This document shows, piece after piece, positions 54,001-64,000 of a stretch of DNA of 64,000 nt. The notes beneath the pieces were generated by a model. That model saw nothing but the letters and a program-made list of their open reading frames with translations. It was not told the origin of the DNA and did no database searches. How positions within the stretch are numbered: the first letter of the stretch is position 1; every line of letters begins with the position of its first letter. The stretch covers positions 89,877,845 to 89,941,844 of the forward strand of contig NC_087062.1 in NCBI RefSeq assembly GCF_963678635.1. The letters are read 5' to 3'. The DNA comes from Symsagittifera roscoffensis (Eukaryota; Xenacoelomorpha; Acoela; Convolutidae). A program made the translations under genes and the position numbers.

Positions 54001-55519
54001 AAAAATTTCAAAGTTTTGGTATGAAAAGGGAACGGAAAGGGTAAGGTAATTGCAGAAGACGTTAACAAAGCTGATTGTTAAATTAAAATGGATTTTTTGT
54101 GTCATTAAATGTAAATGTGCTGCTGTAATCCTTTTCGAGGTAGGCTTAAAAGGAACATGTGTTTCTATTTCAGTAAGTTTAACCGTAAAACCTAATTTTG
54201 CTGATAAAATTTTTGAAAATTTGTTTGAGGAAAATGTTTTCGTACAACTGTCTTAAATTTGAAGGTGAAGAGAAGTCGAAATTTTTGTAACTTTTCAAGC
54301 AGGATTGGAGACCGGAAAGAGTATATGAAACTTTTGAAGCAAATAAAGTTAAATTAAATTGTACGAAAAAAGCCGTCATGTCGATATAAATTCTTTTTTT
54401 TTCAGGTCAATTCCTGGAGTACCAAATCATAACATCTCTAATGATTTGCATGGTTACAATATTTTTAATAGTTTAGCATAGTAGATTTTATTTTGCCTTC
54501 CATTATTCTGTCTTCAGTCTTCGATTTATTTTAGTTTTCAAAATTAGTTGTTTTTTCTCTCTCGTGTCGTCGGATTTTCGATTTATATCATCGGGAAAAA
54601 AACGAAAAGAATAAAATTTAATTCTTAATGCCTAAAAACTGTTTGACAACATGGAATTTGAGTCTTTTCATACTTCTGAGGATGTTTCTCTAAAAAGATG
54701 ATTATTCTATTTGCTAAATGATAAGTAACTTTTTTAAGCAAGTATAGCTCAAGCAATTTTTCTTTGTTATTTATATATTTACAAAAAGTAAAAAAATATT
54801 TACAAATTTAGCATCAAATAGAATTACATTTTTTCCATGTTGTTTTTCCATATGTTGCCATAGAAGGATCTTCACAAGAAAAACAGATAAAAAACTTCAC
54901 TTAAACTCAATCATCTTAGCCTTGTAAGTTAACCTGCTGCAGTTCATGTTTGAATCTGCATTTCAAGTTTGGTTCCAGATTAAGAAAAGTTTTTCTGAAA
55001 AACCTGTTTATGATTAAAAAAAACTGCTGAATCTTGCTTGAAAGGATAGTTTTTTATTCTTCTGCCCTCTTCAATTGTATTCTCCTCGTGTTTGATTTTT
55101 GTCAAAAACGATAATAGTTTTTGTTTGAATGTCCACGAATGGCAGGAAGTTTCCTAACGGAAAAACAAGGAAACCGACAGTACCTTGAATTCTGGCTAAA
55201 ATCGGTTGAAAAACTATATTTTGTTCTGTCACAGCAGGTCTTTTTTCCCAGCTCCTTTGTTTTTTATTTCAAGCGATATTTTTAGATTAGATGTTAGCAG
55301 TTAGCTTATGACTAAAACATTCACTATGAGTAATTGGTTTTTGGTTGTCAGTGGTTTTTTATCGCTTGTAATGTTTTGATTCCGCATGCCAATTTTCTCA
55401 ACATATTTTTAACTTCTCCATCAAAGCTTAGAAAATGATCTAGAATCACCCAAAAATACTTTACTTGTGGCTTTTTTTCTAGTTTGTTGTCATCTAACGT
55501 TATACCTAAAATTGGGTTG
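50684..55519 (+). repeat. Recent 4.84-kb tandem duplication, copy A
   Basis: Starts CAAGGTGCTTAAGTCACTC and ends ...AAAATTGGGTTG, where copy B begins at once. Differences from copy B are few (single substitutions and homopolymer changes, for example near 51919, 52086, 52117, 52850 and 53133). No protein-coding gene is recognised; open frames such as 52089-52376 and 53593-53796 occur in both copies because of the duplication. The last 140 bp are LINE reverse-transcriptase sequence on the minus strand. Confidence 0.95.
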
Positions 55520-58500
55520 CAAGGTGCTTAAGTCACTCTGGAGGGATGCTTCGAAGGGCACTGAAGACAATCAACCTACTTTGGGGGATTTCTTTGGTGG
55601 GTAACTCAAAATTCAATAACGTTGGTTAACCAGAAGCTTAATACACTCCGGAGGGTTACCTTGAAGAATTCTTCAAAAAATGCTTCTTTTTCACTTTTTT
55701 GCCTCAAAGGGGTCTCCGGTTGGTGCCAGATGAGTTGCAGTAAACAATTTTGACTCCGGAGCGTTACACTACTTCGGAGAGTTCCATAAAAAAATTCTCA
55801 CTCAATGAGGGCTATTAAGGGGCGGCTTAATTCAATCCGGAGGGTTACTTCGGAGGTTTCCCCAAAAACCACAAAATCAAGCGTTTTCCCCGTGGAAGAG
55901 TCGCTGATTTACGGTCTAATTTGCTCAAAACAAAGTTAGTTGAACCGGTCAATCTACCTTGCTGGATAGAAATGAAGTTTTATAAAAAAATTTCTTCCGC
56001 TTGTAGGGTACCTACATTTTGGACCCTCCAAGCTGACAATTTCTATAAAAATTTTTTTGCGGTCCCATCAACCTGAAAACGAATGTAGGTCACAAAAATG
56101 AACAATAATGATGACTGATGCTAGAATAATTCCAATCGGTTTTGTAGTCTTCGAGAAATCAACAAAAAGGCGTTATTTTTTCGCAATTCTTGCTGAAAGC
56201 GATTGACAATACTTGAAAAGATGGCAGTAGCTCGGTACAGCACAAGATTATTGCAGAAAAATGGACCAAGATTGGTTTAAAGACACAAAATTGGCCAAAA
56301 ACTATCGGATTTGGACCCTCCATTTTCCTTCTTTTGCAATAATTGAGTCTCTATCTTTGTCCTATCTTTGTTAATCGCTTTCGGAGGAGTGCTTCAAAAT
56401 TGCTGTTGTAACTGAACTCATTATGATAGAAACCTCCTAGTGCAAATGTTTTTATTGCTTTTACTCTAGAAATTCAAAGTTGTACTCTTCAAAACATATT
56501 GACAAAATTCAAAAAATATGATCGAAAAAGATTTGTTTTCTCGCCTTCTTCTGAGTTTTTCCGCGCGGTTTCTTGTGTTCGAGGGTTTGAACTACGTAGT
56601 AGCTCACTACTTAGATGCTTTTTGCCGTTCGGAAGAACTCGGATATTCGAGATACTTGGAGTTAATAATTTGGTCAAAAGTTGTTTTTTTTTCGACAAAA
56701 TTAGGGTCTTTCGGATCTAAAACGGGATAAGAATTAACTAAAACAAGGGTTGTAGCCTGTTGGTAATCGTTAAATCATATCACTTTACTCTCATTTACAC
56801 CAAAGTATCCGAAATAAGACGCTTAACTCGGAAGCTCGCAATCGATGGAAGGTACAATCGGACCGATCCAATTGTGTCCATCAACACCTAAGTCTATTGA
56901 CATAGTATCAAACAATTCTAAGACTGTGCTACCGATACTCAACAGTCATTATGGATGTTGTCTCTGTTGTCTCCTGCTGTGTCTGGAACACGTCTGACAG
57001 CTTGCCGCTCCACCCTCCGGTCACCGACAAAGTTATCATTAACGTGCTTACATACTCAAACAATACTCAAGGGAGACTACGAATCAAACAACCAGTACGC
57101 CTGATCTTTCGATCAAAAAAAGTAGAATCCAGTCGACTCACTTTCTTCCTGAAAAAATCTAGAAACTTACCGTTTAGGTTCCTTAGTGGTTTTTGTACTT
57201 TATCGTTCTAAAGTAAATTTGTTTCTGGCTTTTTCGTGGTTTTTCATCATTTTTGATTTGTTTTTACGCTTTTTCTTGAATTGTTTTTGTTCCCAATCCT
57301 CTTTGGGATAAATGGGTTCATGAATTCCCATCTAACCCTCCGACACCCGGATTTTTCAATCTTAACTAGATTAAGAAGCTAAACTGTACTAAACGGAGGG
57401 TTCAAACCTTCCTTCTAGTACAGTACAGGACAAAAAGGCCTCTAACTCGGGCATACGCCAGGAGCAGAGGGTTCGTCGCTGAAACGTCTGCTGATTGTGA
57501 TGGTCCATTGCCTTAAGCAGACCCATACAGGAGCGCCCTAAATACGTCTATGTAACAATCGCGCAGACATTACACATTGACGGAGCGTAGGAAAAGTCCC
57601 TATTGACGACTGGCTGACCAGTTGATTTTCTGTTATGTTTAAAGACTAATCACTAAAAAACTTTTTCTATGCCATCAGCCAAACGAAAATTCGTCAGCTT
57701 TCGTTTGCATGCAGAATAACCTCAATACTGGGTCTCGGATCCCAAGATCACTTGATCATTAATAAAAACACGGCTAGAAACCACAATTAGATATTTTTAG
57801 CGACAGTTTCATAATAGATAGATTAAAGATTGATTGACTTTTTACTTGCCTCTAACTGCTTAATTTGAGTCAGCAGTTAATGCGATGAAGGATGTCTTGA
57901 CTTTAACCTCGGTTATCATGATGCTTTTGACGTTCTGATTACATGAAAATGAAACACACTTAACTACAATTAATGAGTCACCTCAAATAATCACATATAA
58001 CTAAAAGATTCAAATATTAGTGAGCATGGAAGTGTACAAAAACCAAAAAAGTATAGGGCGAAAGTCAGGTCGAATGCACTCAATTGATGAAAACTTTTGT
58101 TTTACCTATGCAGGCAAAAGTAGTCCAAAAAACTGATGGATTTTGAATTTTGTTTTCACTACTTTATCATCTAACTTCCCTTATAGCCCGAAAGCAACTC
58201 TAAAAATATAGTTGCGTAAGGCCTTGGCGAACGCTAAAAAGTAATTATATTTGATACAAACAAGTTCTGAAAATTATTTTGAAGTTGAAATTATAGAACA
58301 TAAAGCATTAGCGAACGCTAAACCGAAAACACGTTTTAAATAAGGAGGAGAAGTTTCCCGCTAATCTGGAGTTTTAAATACGAAAAGCCGTAGTTATCGC
58401 GACAAATGATGAACACAAATTTGTAATTTGGGGCCAGAACACCAACCAGAAGCCAACGACAACGCTAATTTTAAGAACTGCAACTTAGCTTACACCCTCT

Positions 58501-60354
58501 ACCAGCTTGTACAAGAGTATACCAAGTTTATCAGAGCTCTTTCATCAAGAGAGCTTGAAAGGTTTCGAACAACCGGCCCGCGCTCAACCACGTGGAGCTA
58601 CAGCAAAAGCGGAGCCAACCTACAATATTGGGGTTCGTAAAATTGCAAAAATATAACCAGAAAAACACGCCGCTGGGGGGGGTCTAAGAAAACTATACAG
58701 CGCCCCAACACAAATTTTGGGGTCCTAAAGTAAAAAAAACAACGCTCACACACAAACACCGTGGATTCTTACCGTAAAAAGAGCAGCGCCTCAACACAAA
58801 CACCGAGAGTTTTTATCGTAAAAACAAAAACACTAAAAAATTTCAAAGTTTTGGTATGAAAAGGGAACGGAAAGGGTAAGGTAATTGCAGAAGACGTTAA
58901 CAAAGCTGATTGTTAAATTAAAATGGATTTTTTTGTGTCATTAAAGGTAAATGTGCTGCTGTAATCCTTTTCGAGGTAGGCTTAAAAGGAACATGTGTTT
59001 CTATTTCAGTAAGTTTAACCGTAAAACCTAATTTTGCTGATAAAATTTTTGAAAATTTGTTTGAGGAAAATGTTTTCGTACAACTGTCTTAAATTTGAAG
59101 GTGAAGAGAAGTCGAAATTTTTGTAACTTTTCAAGCAGGATTGGAGACCGGAAAGAGTATATGAAACTTTTGAAGCAAATAAAGTTAAATTAAATTGTAC
59201 GAAAAAAGCCGTCATGTCGATATAAATTCTTTTTTTTTCAGGTCAATTCCTGGAGTACCAAATCATAACATCTCTAATGATTTGCATGGTTACAATATTT
59301 TTAATAGTTTAGCATAGCAGATTTTATTTTGCCTTCCATTATTCTGTCTTCAGTCTTCGATTTATTTTAGTTTTCAAAAGTAGTTGTTTTTTCTCTCTCG
59401 TGTCGTCGGATTTTCGATTTATATCATCGGGAAAAAAACGAAAAGAATAAAATTTAATTCTTAATGCCTAAAAACTGTTTGACAACATGGAATTTGAGTC
59501 TTTTCATAATTCTGAGGATGTTTCTCTAAAAAGATGATTATTCTATTTGCTAAATGATAAGTAACTTTTTAAAGCAAATATAGCTCAAGCAATTTTTCTT
59601 TGTTATTTATATATTTACAAAAAGTAAAAAAATATTTACAAATTTAGCATCAAATCGAATTACATTTTTTCCATGTTGTTTTTCCATATGTTATCATAGA
59701 AGGATCTTCACAAGAAAAACAGATAAAAAACTTCACTTAAACTCAATCATCTTAGCCTTGTAAGTTAACCTGCTGCAGTTCATGTTTGAATCTGCATTTC
59801 AAGTTTGGTTCCAGATTAAGAAAAGTTTTTCTGAAAAACCTGTTTATGATTAAAAAAAACTGCTGAATCTTGCTTGAAAGGATAGTTTTTAATTCTTCTG
59901 CCCTCTTCAATTGTATTCTCCTCGTGTTTGATTTTTGTCAAAAACGATAATAGTTTTTGTTTGAATGTCCACGAATGGCAGGAAGTTTCCTAACGGAAAA
60001 ACAAGGAAACCGACAGTACCTTGAATTCTGGCTAAAATCGGTTGAAAAACTATATTTTGTTCTGTCACAGCAGGTCTTTTTTCCCAGCTCCTTTGTTTTT
60101 ATTTCAAGCGATATTTTTAGATTAGATGTTAGCAGTTAGCTTATGACTAAAACATTCACTATGAGTAATTGGTTTTTGGTTGTCAGTGGTTTTTTATCGC
60201 TTGTAATGTTTTGATTCCGCATGCCAATTTTCTCAACATATTTTTAACTTCTCCATCAAAGCTTAGAAAATGATCTAGAATCACCCAAAAATACTTTACT
60301 TGTGGCTTTTTTTCTAGTTTGTTGTCATCTAACGTTATACCTAAAATTGGGTTG
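55520..60354 (+). repeat. Recent 4.84-kb tandem duplication, copy B
   Basis: Head-to-tail repeat of 50684-55519 at an offset of about 4836 bp, one base shorter overall. It ends AAAATTGGGTTG at 60354, after which the LINE sequence continues, whereas in copy A it is cut at this point. Confidence 0.95.
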
Positions 60355-60960
60355 TGGTTTCTGCCTTGATGTTTTGTGCTAAATATTATCAACTCAACAT
60401 ACAGTTTTAATTTTTTTTTGTGAAGTACAACCAGAATTTCTCTCAGTAATTTTGCAGCAGCTGTGGAGTTTTTTTGATTCTATAGTAGTTTTTTGATTCT
60501 ATTTTTTGAAGTATATCACATGCATAATCTACAATTTTGCAAGTTTCGACTAAATGTTCGTTGAAGTTCTCCATGTATGGGTTGAAAGTTAGAGATCCGA
60601 AAATTTTACCTTGAGGTCACCTCGGTTGAGTCAGATCCAGTTAGATTCAGTAATTTTACAAAAAATTTTTGTATTCTTTTAGTTTTAAAGCTATGACTCA
60701 AAAGATCCTGATTCAACCAATTTAGTCTTTAAGTGGTTGTGGTTGATAGAATCGAAAACGTTTGATAGATATAGTAAAGATAAGGCAACGGATCTGATTT
60801 TTTTTCTCATTAATTTGCGGACGAAATCCATGCAATAGAGGATTGTGTCCATCGTCGACAACTAAATTGGGTCTGCTGAGCAGGTTTTTGGTAAATAACC
60901 ACTCATTGATTTGTTTGTGTTGTAATTTCTCAAAGTTTTTTGAGAGTGCGCCGTTATGGA
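60183..60960 (-). pseudogene. LINE (CR1/jockey-like) reverse transcriptase remnant
   Basis: Minus-strand translation gives, in the expected order, a Phe-Asp-Ser-Ile-Asn-His-Asn-His-Leu block near 60765-60735 (the FDTVNH region with the first catalytic Asp), and a degenerate region where GVPQG and YxDD should be (60650-60530). Then comes an open 69-codon piece (60392-60183) with Val-Lys-Tyr-Phe-Trp-Val-Ile-Leu-Asp...Leu-Ser-Phe-Asp, the usual thumb region. Stops and frameshifts make it non-functional. Its last 140 bp are also present at the end of copy A (about 55380-55519). Confidence 0.8.
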
Positions 60961-63059
60961 GTATGGTCTAATTTTCTCTGCTACTTTTGTATCATCTTTT
61001 TTGTATTTTGGGATAGCCATTGAACCTTAAATCTAAATGGAAATAAATTGTTCTTTAAAAATTCGTTTATGAGAATTAAGAGGTTTGGATATAATTCATT
61101 GCATCCATGTTTCAGAGTCCAGGCTGGAAGATCAGAAGCTCCGGGTAGATTATTTATATTTAGGTCCGGTTGTTCTTTTTTTACTCAATTTCAGTTATAA
61201 ACTCGAAAAAAAAATTTGTTCTCTTTCTTTTTTGGACCTTATGATCTCGGTGGTTCTCCTTCAAAAAATATCCGAGTCTAGAAAACCTGAATTTCAATAA
61301 TTTTGGCGTTGTGAAGTTGTTTGCTATTGCTTCTTCAAATCAATTTTTTAAAGAGATTGATTTTGTTTTGTGATTTTTCCATTTTTGTGACATTCGACCA
61401 GAATGTACGAAAACGCAATTTCGTATTCGAAGTTTTATCGACCAGAAAAGAACATCTGACCTGGAAAATTAATGGTTTTAACGGGTAAGCAACGTTATTT
61501 GAACGATTAGACACACCGTGAGGGTTAGAATTTTCTGGTATTTTAAATTTTCAAAGTTTCGAATTGAGAGGTCACTTTTCTGAAAAATGCTGAAATGGCC
61601 ATTTTGGAGTAAAAACAGAACAAAATAGTTGCAGTGGAAACAACTATGGGAAAATAACGACAGATTGGAGTTAAAACTAGAAATTGTCAGAAACCGCACC
61701 GAGTTGCAACTATTGTGCCGCTACAACCGTTACCGAGCAATTCACACGAACAAGGAATGGTATTAGGACGACGTGTCCAGCCTTCCGGAAAGAAATAGGA
61801 GTGCTATTTCCCCGGATTCCAGAGTCCGGAGGGGTCTCGGGCCCAGAACTCAAAATGTTTTATAAAAATTTTTAGCTTCCTGGTCAAGTCCTGAATTGAA
61901 TATGATTAACATCCAGACTCATTTTCAGATAAGGAGAAGCTAAGAGTGAGGGAAAGGGTTGATCCATCTTCGATGGAGATGATGATTTTTATCTACTGAA
62001 CAAAAACAATCGTAAAATAATAAATACTAGTAGCCCTGTTTTTAGGAGTGACCTCGTGGTCTGGGGATACTGAGACCCAGCCATGAGCTAACTATTCTTG
62101 CATATAATTAAAGTAATTTGAGTGTTTTGACCGAAGCCGGAAACAGTAAAGTTTTTGTCGACCCGATGTTAGAAAGACCACCAAAAGAACTAGCTCTGGC
62201 AGAGACGGTGAAAAGCATGTAGAGCTGTGTTTAGACGCGAGCCAGTCGTTTTAGAACCTAGCTTTATTTTCCGTCGATATTTACTTACGGGCGAATGTTA
62301 CATTTCTTGTGTCATTCATATGATTCCATTTCTGTCGCTCAGTTGTTTTAGGATTAAGCAGTTTCGATATGAAACAATCTTTTTGAGGTTGATTTTTGGT
62401 TTGTCATTACGAATTTCTTGTGGTGCGCATCTTTTTAGGCATCACTACCTTTAACTTTGAAACACTTAATTATTTTTCAGGTTATTTTGCCTGTAGAAAA
62501 ACTTCCAATTAATGCTTGTTAGAGCAGTTTTATATTCTTCGACTGAATTTTTTTATCTATCGTAGGCTTCGCCCTTAAACGGTATAATTTGCAATCTTTC
62601 ATCTGTAAACGAAAGGTATGGTTGGCCTCCGTGCTCCAGCTCTCACTTTTGTTCGTTGTGTTTGGGATGGAAGTCGCGTTAAAAAAAGCTGGTAAAGTTG
62701 CGTAAATTTCCTTCAACATAAAACTCTCAAATCTAGTTCTCGAACGTAAAAGTCTTTATAATCAAGTAAAGTCAAGTTAACAAAAGTCATGGTTATGACA
62801 TATTAAAGCACTTTCAGTCGTGATTCCGATTCCTTGAAAGAGACAATAGTTTGTTTGTGTCGAGAAAAAAATTGATTTAAAACAAATACATTTTTCCACC
62901 ACATTGTCTAAGCGCTACAAAAAATTTAGTAAATAAACACCAATGAGAAATTGGTATCAATGATTGTGTAATAACATTAAGAGAAAATATAATCATAGAG
63001 AGTGATGACTATGTAAGCAACGTTTCAAAGTATACATTGATTCAATCATTGTCTAAAAT
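60961..63059. other. Non-coding DNA
   Basis: No firm gene. A 63-codon plus ORF (61684-61875) has a Cys-x-x-Cys and an Arg-Thr-Thr-Cys-Pro pattern that could be a LINE C-terminal remnant; too short to call. Confidence 0.35.
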
Positions 63060-63855
63060 CAGTTCCAATAGGGTCTTCTGGGTCGCATTGCAAAGTTTTT
63101 CGGAGACATGCAGCCGTACCTCTCTGGATCGCGATTCCAAGTCTTTGGCGTGAGAAAACGGTTGCTCTAAGCTCATAAGTCGCCTGTGTGATCTTTTTTC
63201 CGAGACTTGTGATAAATCAAAGAGTGTCAGTCCCCATTCCCCCAGAGCTCAAAAGCGACTGGTTGGACTATGTGGGACGAGACCAACCCGGCATATTTGG
63301 TGCGCTTTTTGTCCTCTGCTGCATCAGCGACACACGGTCCTTCGTTTTTGGCATTTTGGCGATATGAATCAGCCAACCTGTGCACACAAGTGAAGTCCCA
63401 TATCAGGGGTCTACCGTTGGCCCATGGTACTAGGGTAAGGCCATCCGGCCGCTTACCGTCGGTTCGGAATAGTCCAGTGGGTTCGGAATAGTCCAGTCTA
63501 GTTTTAGCAACACGGCTCCATCAGAAGCGTCTTTCAAAAAAGCTTGCACCGCATGTGCCGCCGATTCCGCGCCCCCTTTTGTTCCGCAGCTAAACTGGTG
63601 GGGAAAGAAAGACTCCGCGTGGCGTTTAGTGTCTACAGTGGGCAGTGTGTACTGTCGAGCATGTACTGAGCGACTCTTTTTGTAGACTAGAGAGAGTGCT
63701 TGCCAAGGGTGTCGACCATTTCGCCACAAGAACACTTGTGTGTAGTACAAACTGGTGCGCCAAGTCGAAATCCCATTGCAATTCTGAATTCTTCGTCGTC
63801 TAGTTGTAGGCAAATTGCTCGGGACGGTAGTGCGTTCAACCAGTCCCTGCTCCAA
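63060..63855 (-). pseudogene. Second LINE reverse transcriptase remnant
   Basis: The minus strand encodes Gly-Thr-Lys-Gly-Gly-Ala-Glu-Ser-Ala-Ala-His-Ala and then Leu-Leu-Lys-Leu-Asp, the RT motif leading to the first catalytic Asp. After a deletion that removes the central RT with its YxDD, it resumes with the C-terminal block Pro-Leu-Ile-Trp-Asp-Phe-Thr-Cys-Val...Leu-Ala-Asp-Ser-Tyr (63410-63370). The last part contains Leu-Gly-Lys-Lys-Ile-Thr-Gln-Ala-Thr and Ala-Ile-Gln-Arg-Gly (63205-63090). This pattern is that of an invertebrate LINE different from the one at 60.2 kb. A 19-bp tandem repeat (GTTCGGAATAGTCCAGT, 63460-63497) marks the deletion joint. Stops are present. Confidence 0.75.
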
Positions 63856-64000
63856 GGCACATAAGTCCCTGCAAGCGAGTGTTTTCTTCTGAATTTTTCT
63901 CTAAGAATTGGCTAGTTTGGTACTGCATGAGCGGCAACGTCAACTTTCTTTGAACTGACAATCTGGGTGGCACTTCGGTCTGCTCGCTCACGTTCAGTTT

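Noticed and set aside
51653-59215. Paired small ORFs repeated in both tandem copies
   Set aside because: Identity follows from the recent duplication and is no evidence of coding; no domain seen.

Overview
This is an animal (probably invertebrate) genomic window. The evidence is eukaryotic promoter and poly(A) signals, one intronless fatty-acid-binding-protein-like gene, AT-rich non-coding DNA, and a dense load of LTR retrotransposons, LINEs, hAT-type DNA transposons and foldback repeats. I cannot name the species. No rRNA, tRNA, CRISPR or bacterial-type operon was seen.

Layout. (1) 1-15365, minus strand: most of a large and nearly intact Ty3/gypsy-type, env-bearing retroelement. Its 3' end lies outside the window. 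In transcription order it has an LTR (15365-14958), a primer-binding site, a 1.2 kb leader, a basic 155-residue ORF, one fused gag-pol ORF of 2740 residues, two very small hydrophobic ORFs, a 378-codon Pro/Ser/Thr/Asn-rich frame without any ATG, a class III, chuvirus-like envelope glycoprotein, and a further ORF that starts inside the env stop codon and runs off the window. Consecutive frames touch or overlap (ATGA twice, TAA-ATG once, overlaps of 13 and 26 nt). This element is the most unusual object here. (2) 15.4-27 kb: non-coding DNA made largely of an old direct duplication (about 16.8-22.8 kb against 22.8-26.9 kb), marked by insertions of foldback and TIR elements that are present in one copy and absent from the other. 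(3) 25.7-27.8 kb: the FABP-like gene, plus an upstream copy of its promoter and first 26 codons. (4) 28.6-37.6 kb: a decayed minus-strand hAT-like transposase whose two parts flank a decayed plus-strand Ty3/gypsy element (30344-36996) that has 216-bp LTRs and a 5-bp target duplication. (5) 37.8-45.1 kb: a 384-bp non-autonomous hAT element, a diverged fragment of the gag start of the first element, two further LTRs of that family, and a 246-bp foldback element. (6) 45.6-49.5 kb: a third decayed Ty3/gypsy element on the minus strand. (7) 50684-60354: a very recent 4.84-kb tandem duplication of anonymous DNA ending in LINE sequence. (8) 60.2-64 kb: remnants of two different LINE reverse transcriptases on the minus strand.

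Only the FABP-like gene looks like an ordinary host gene. The rest is a record of nested and repeated transposition. The first element still has long intact frames, so it may be young. Its integrase has Glu where the second catalytic Asp is expected.
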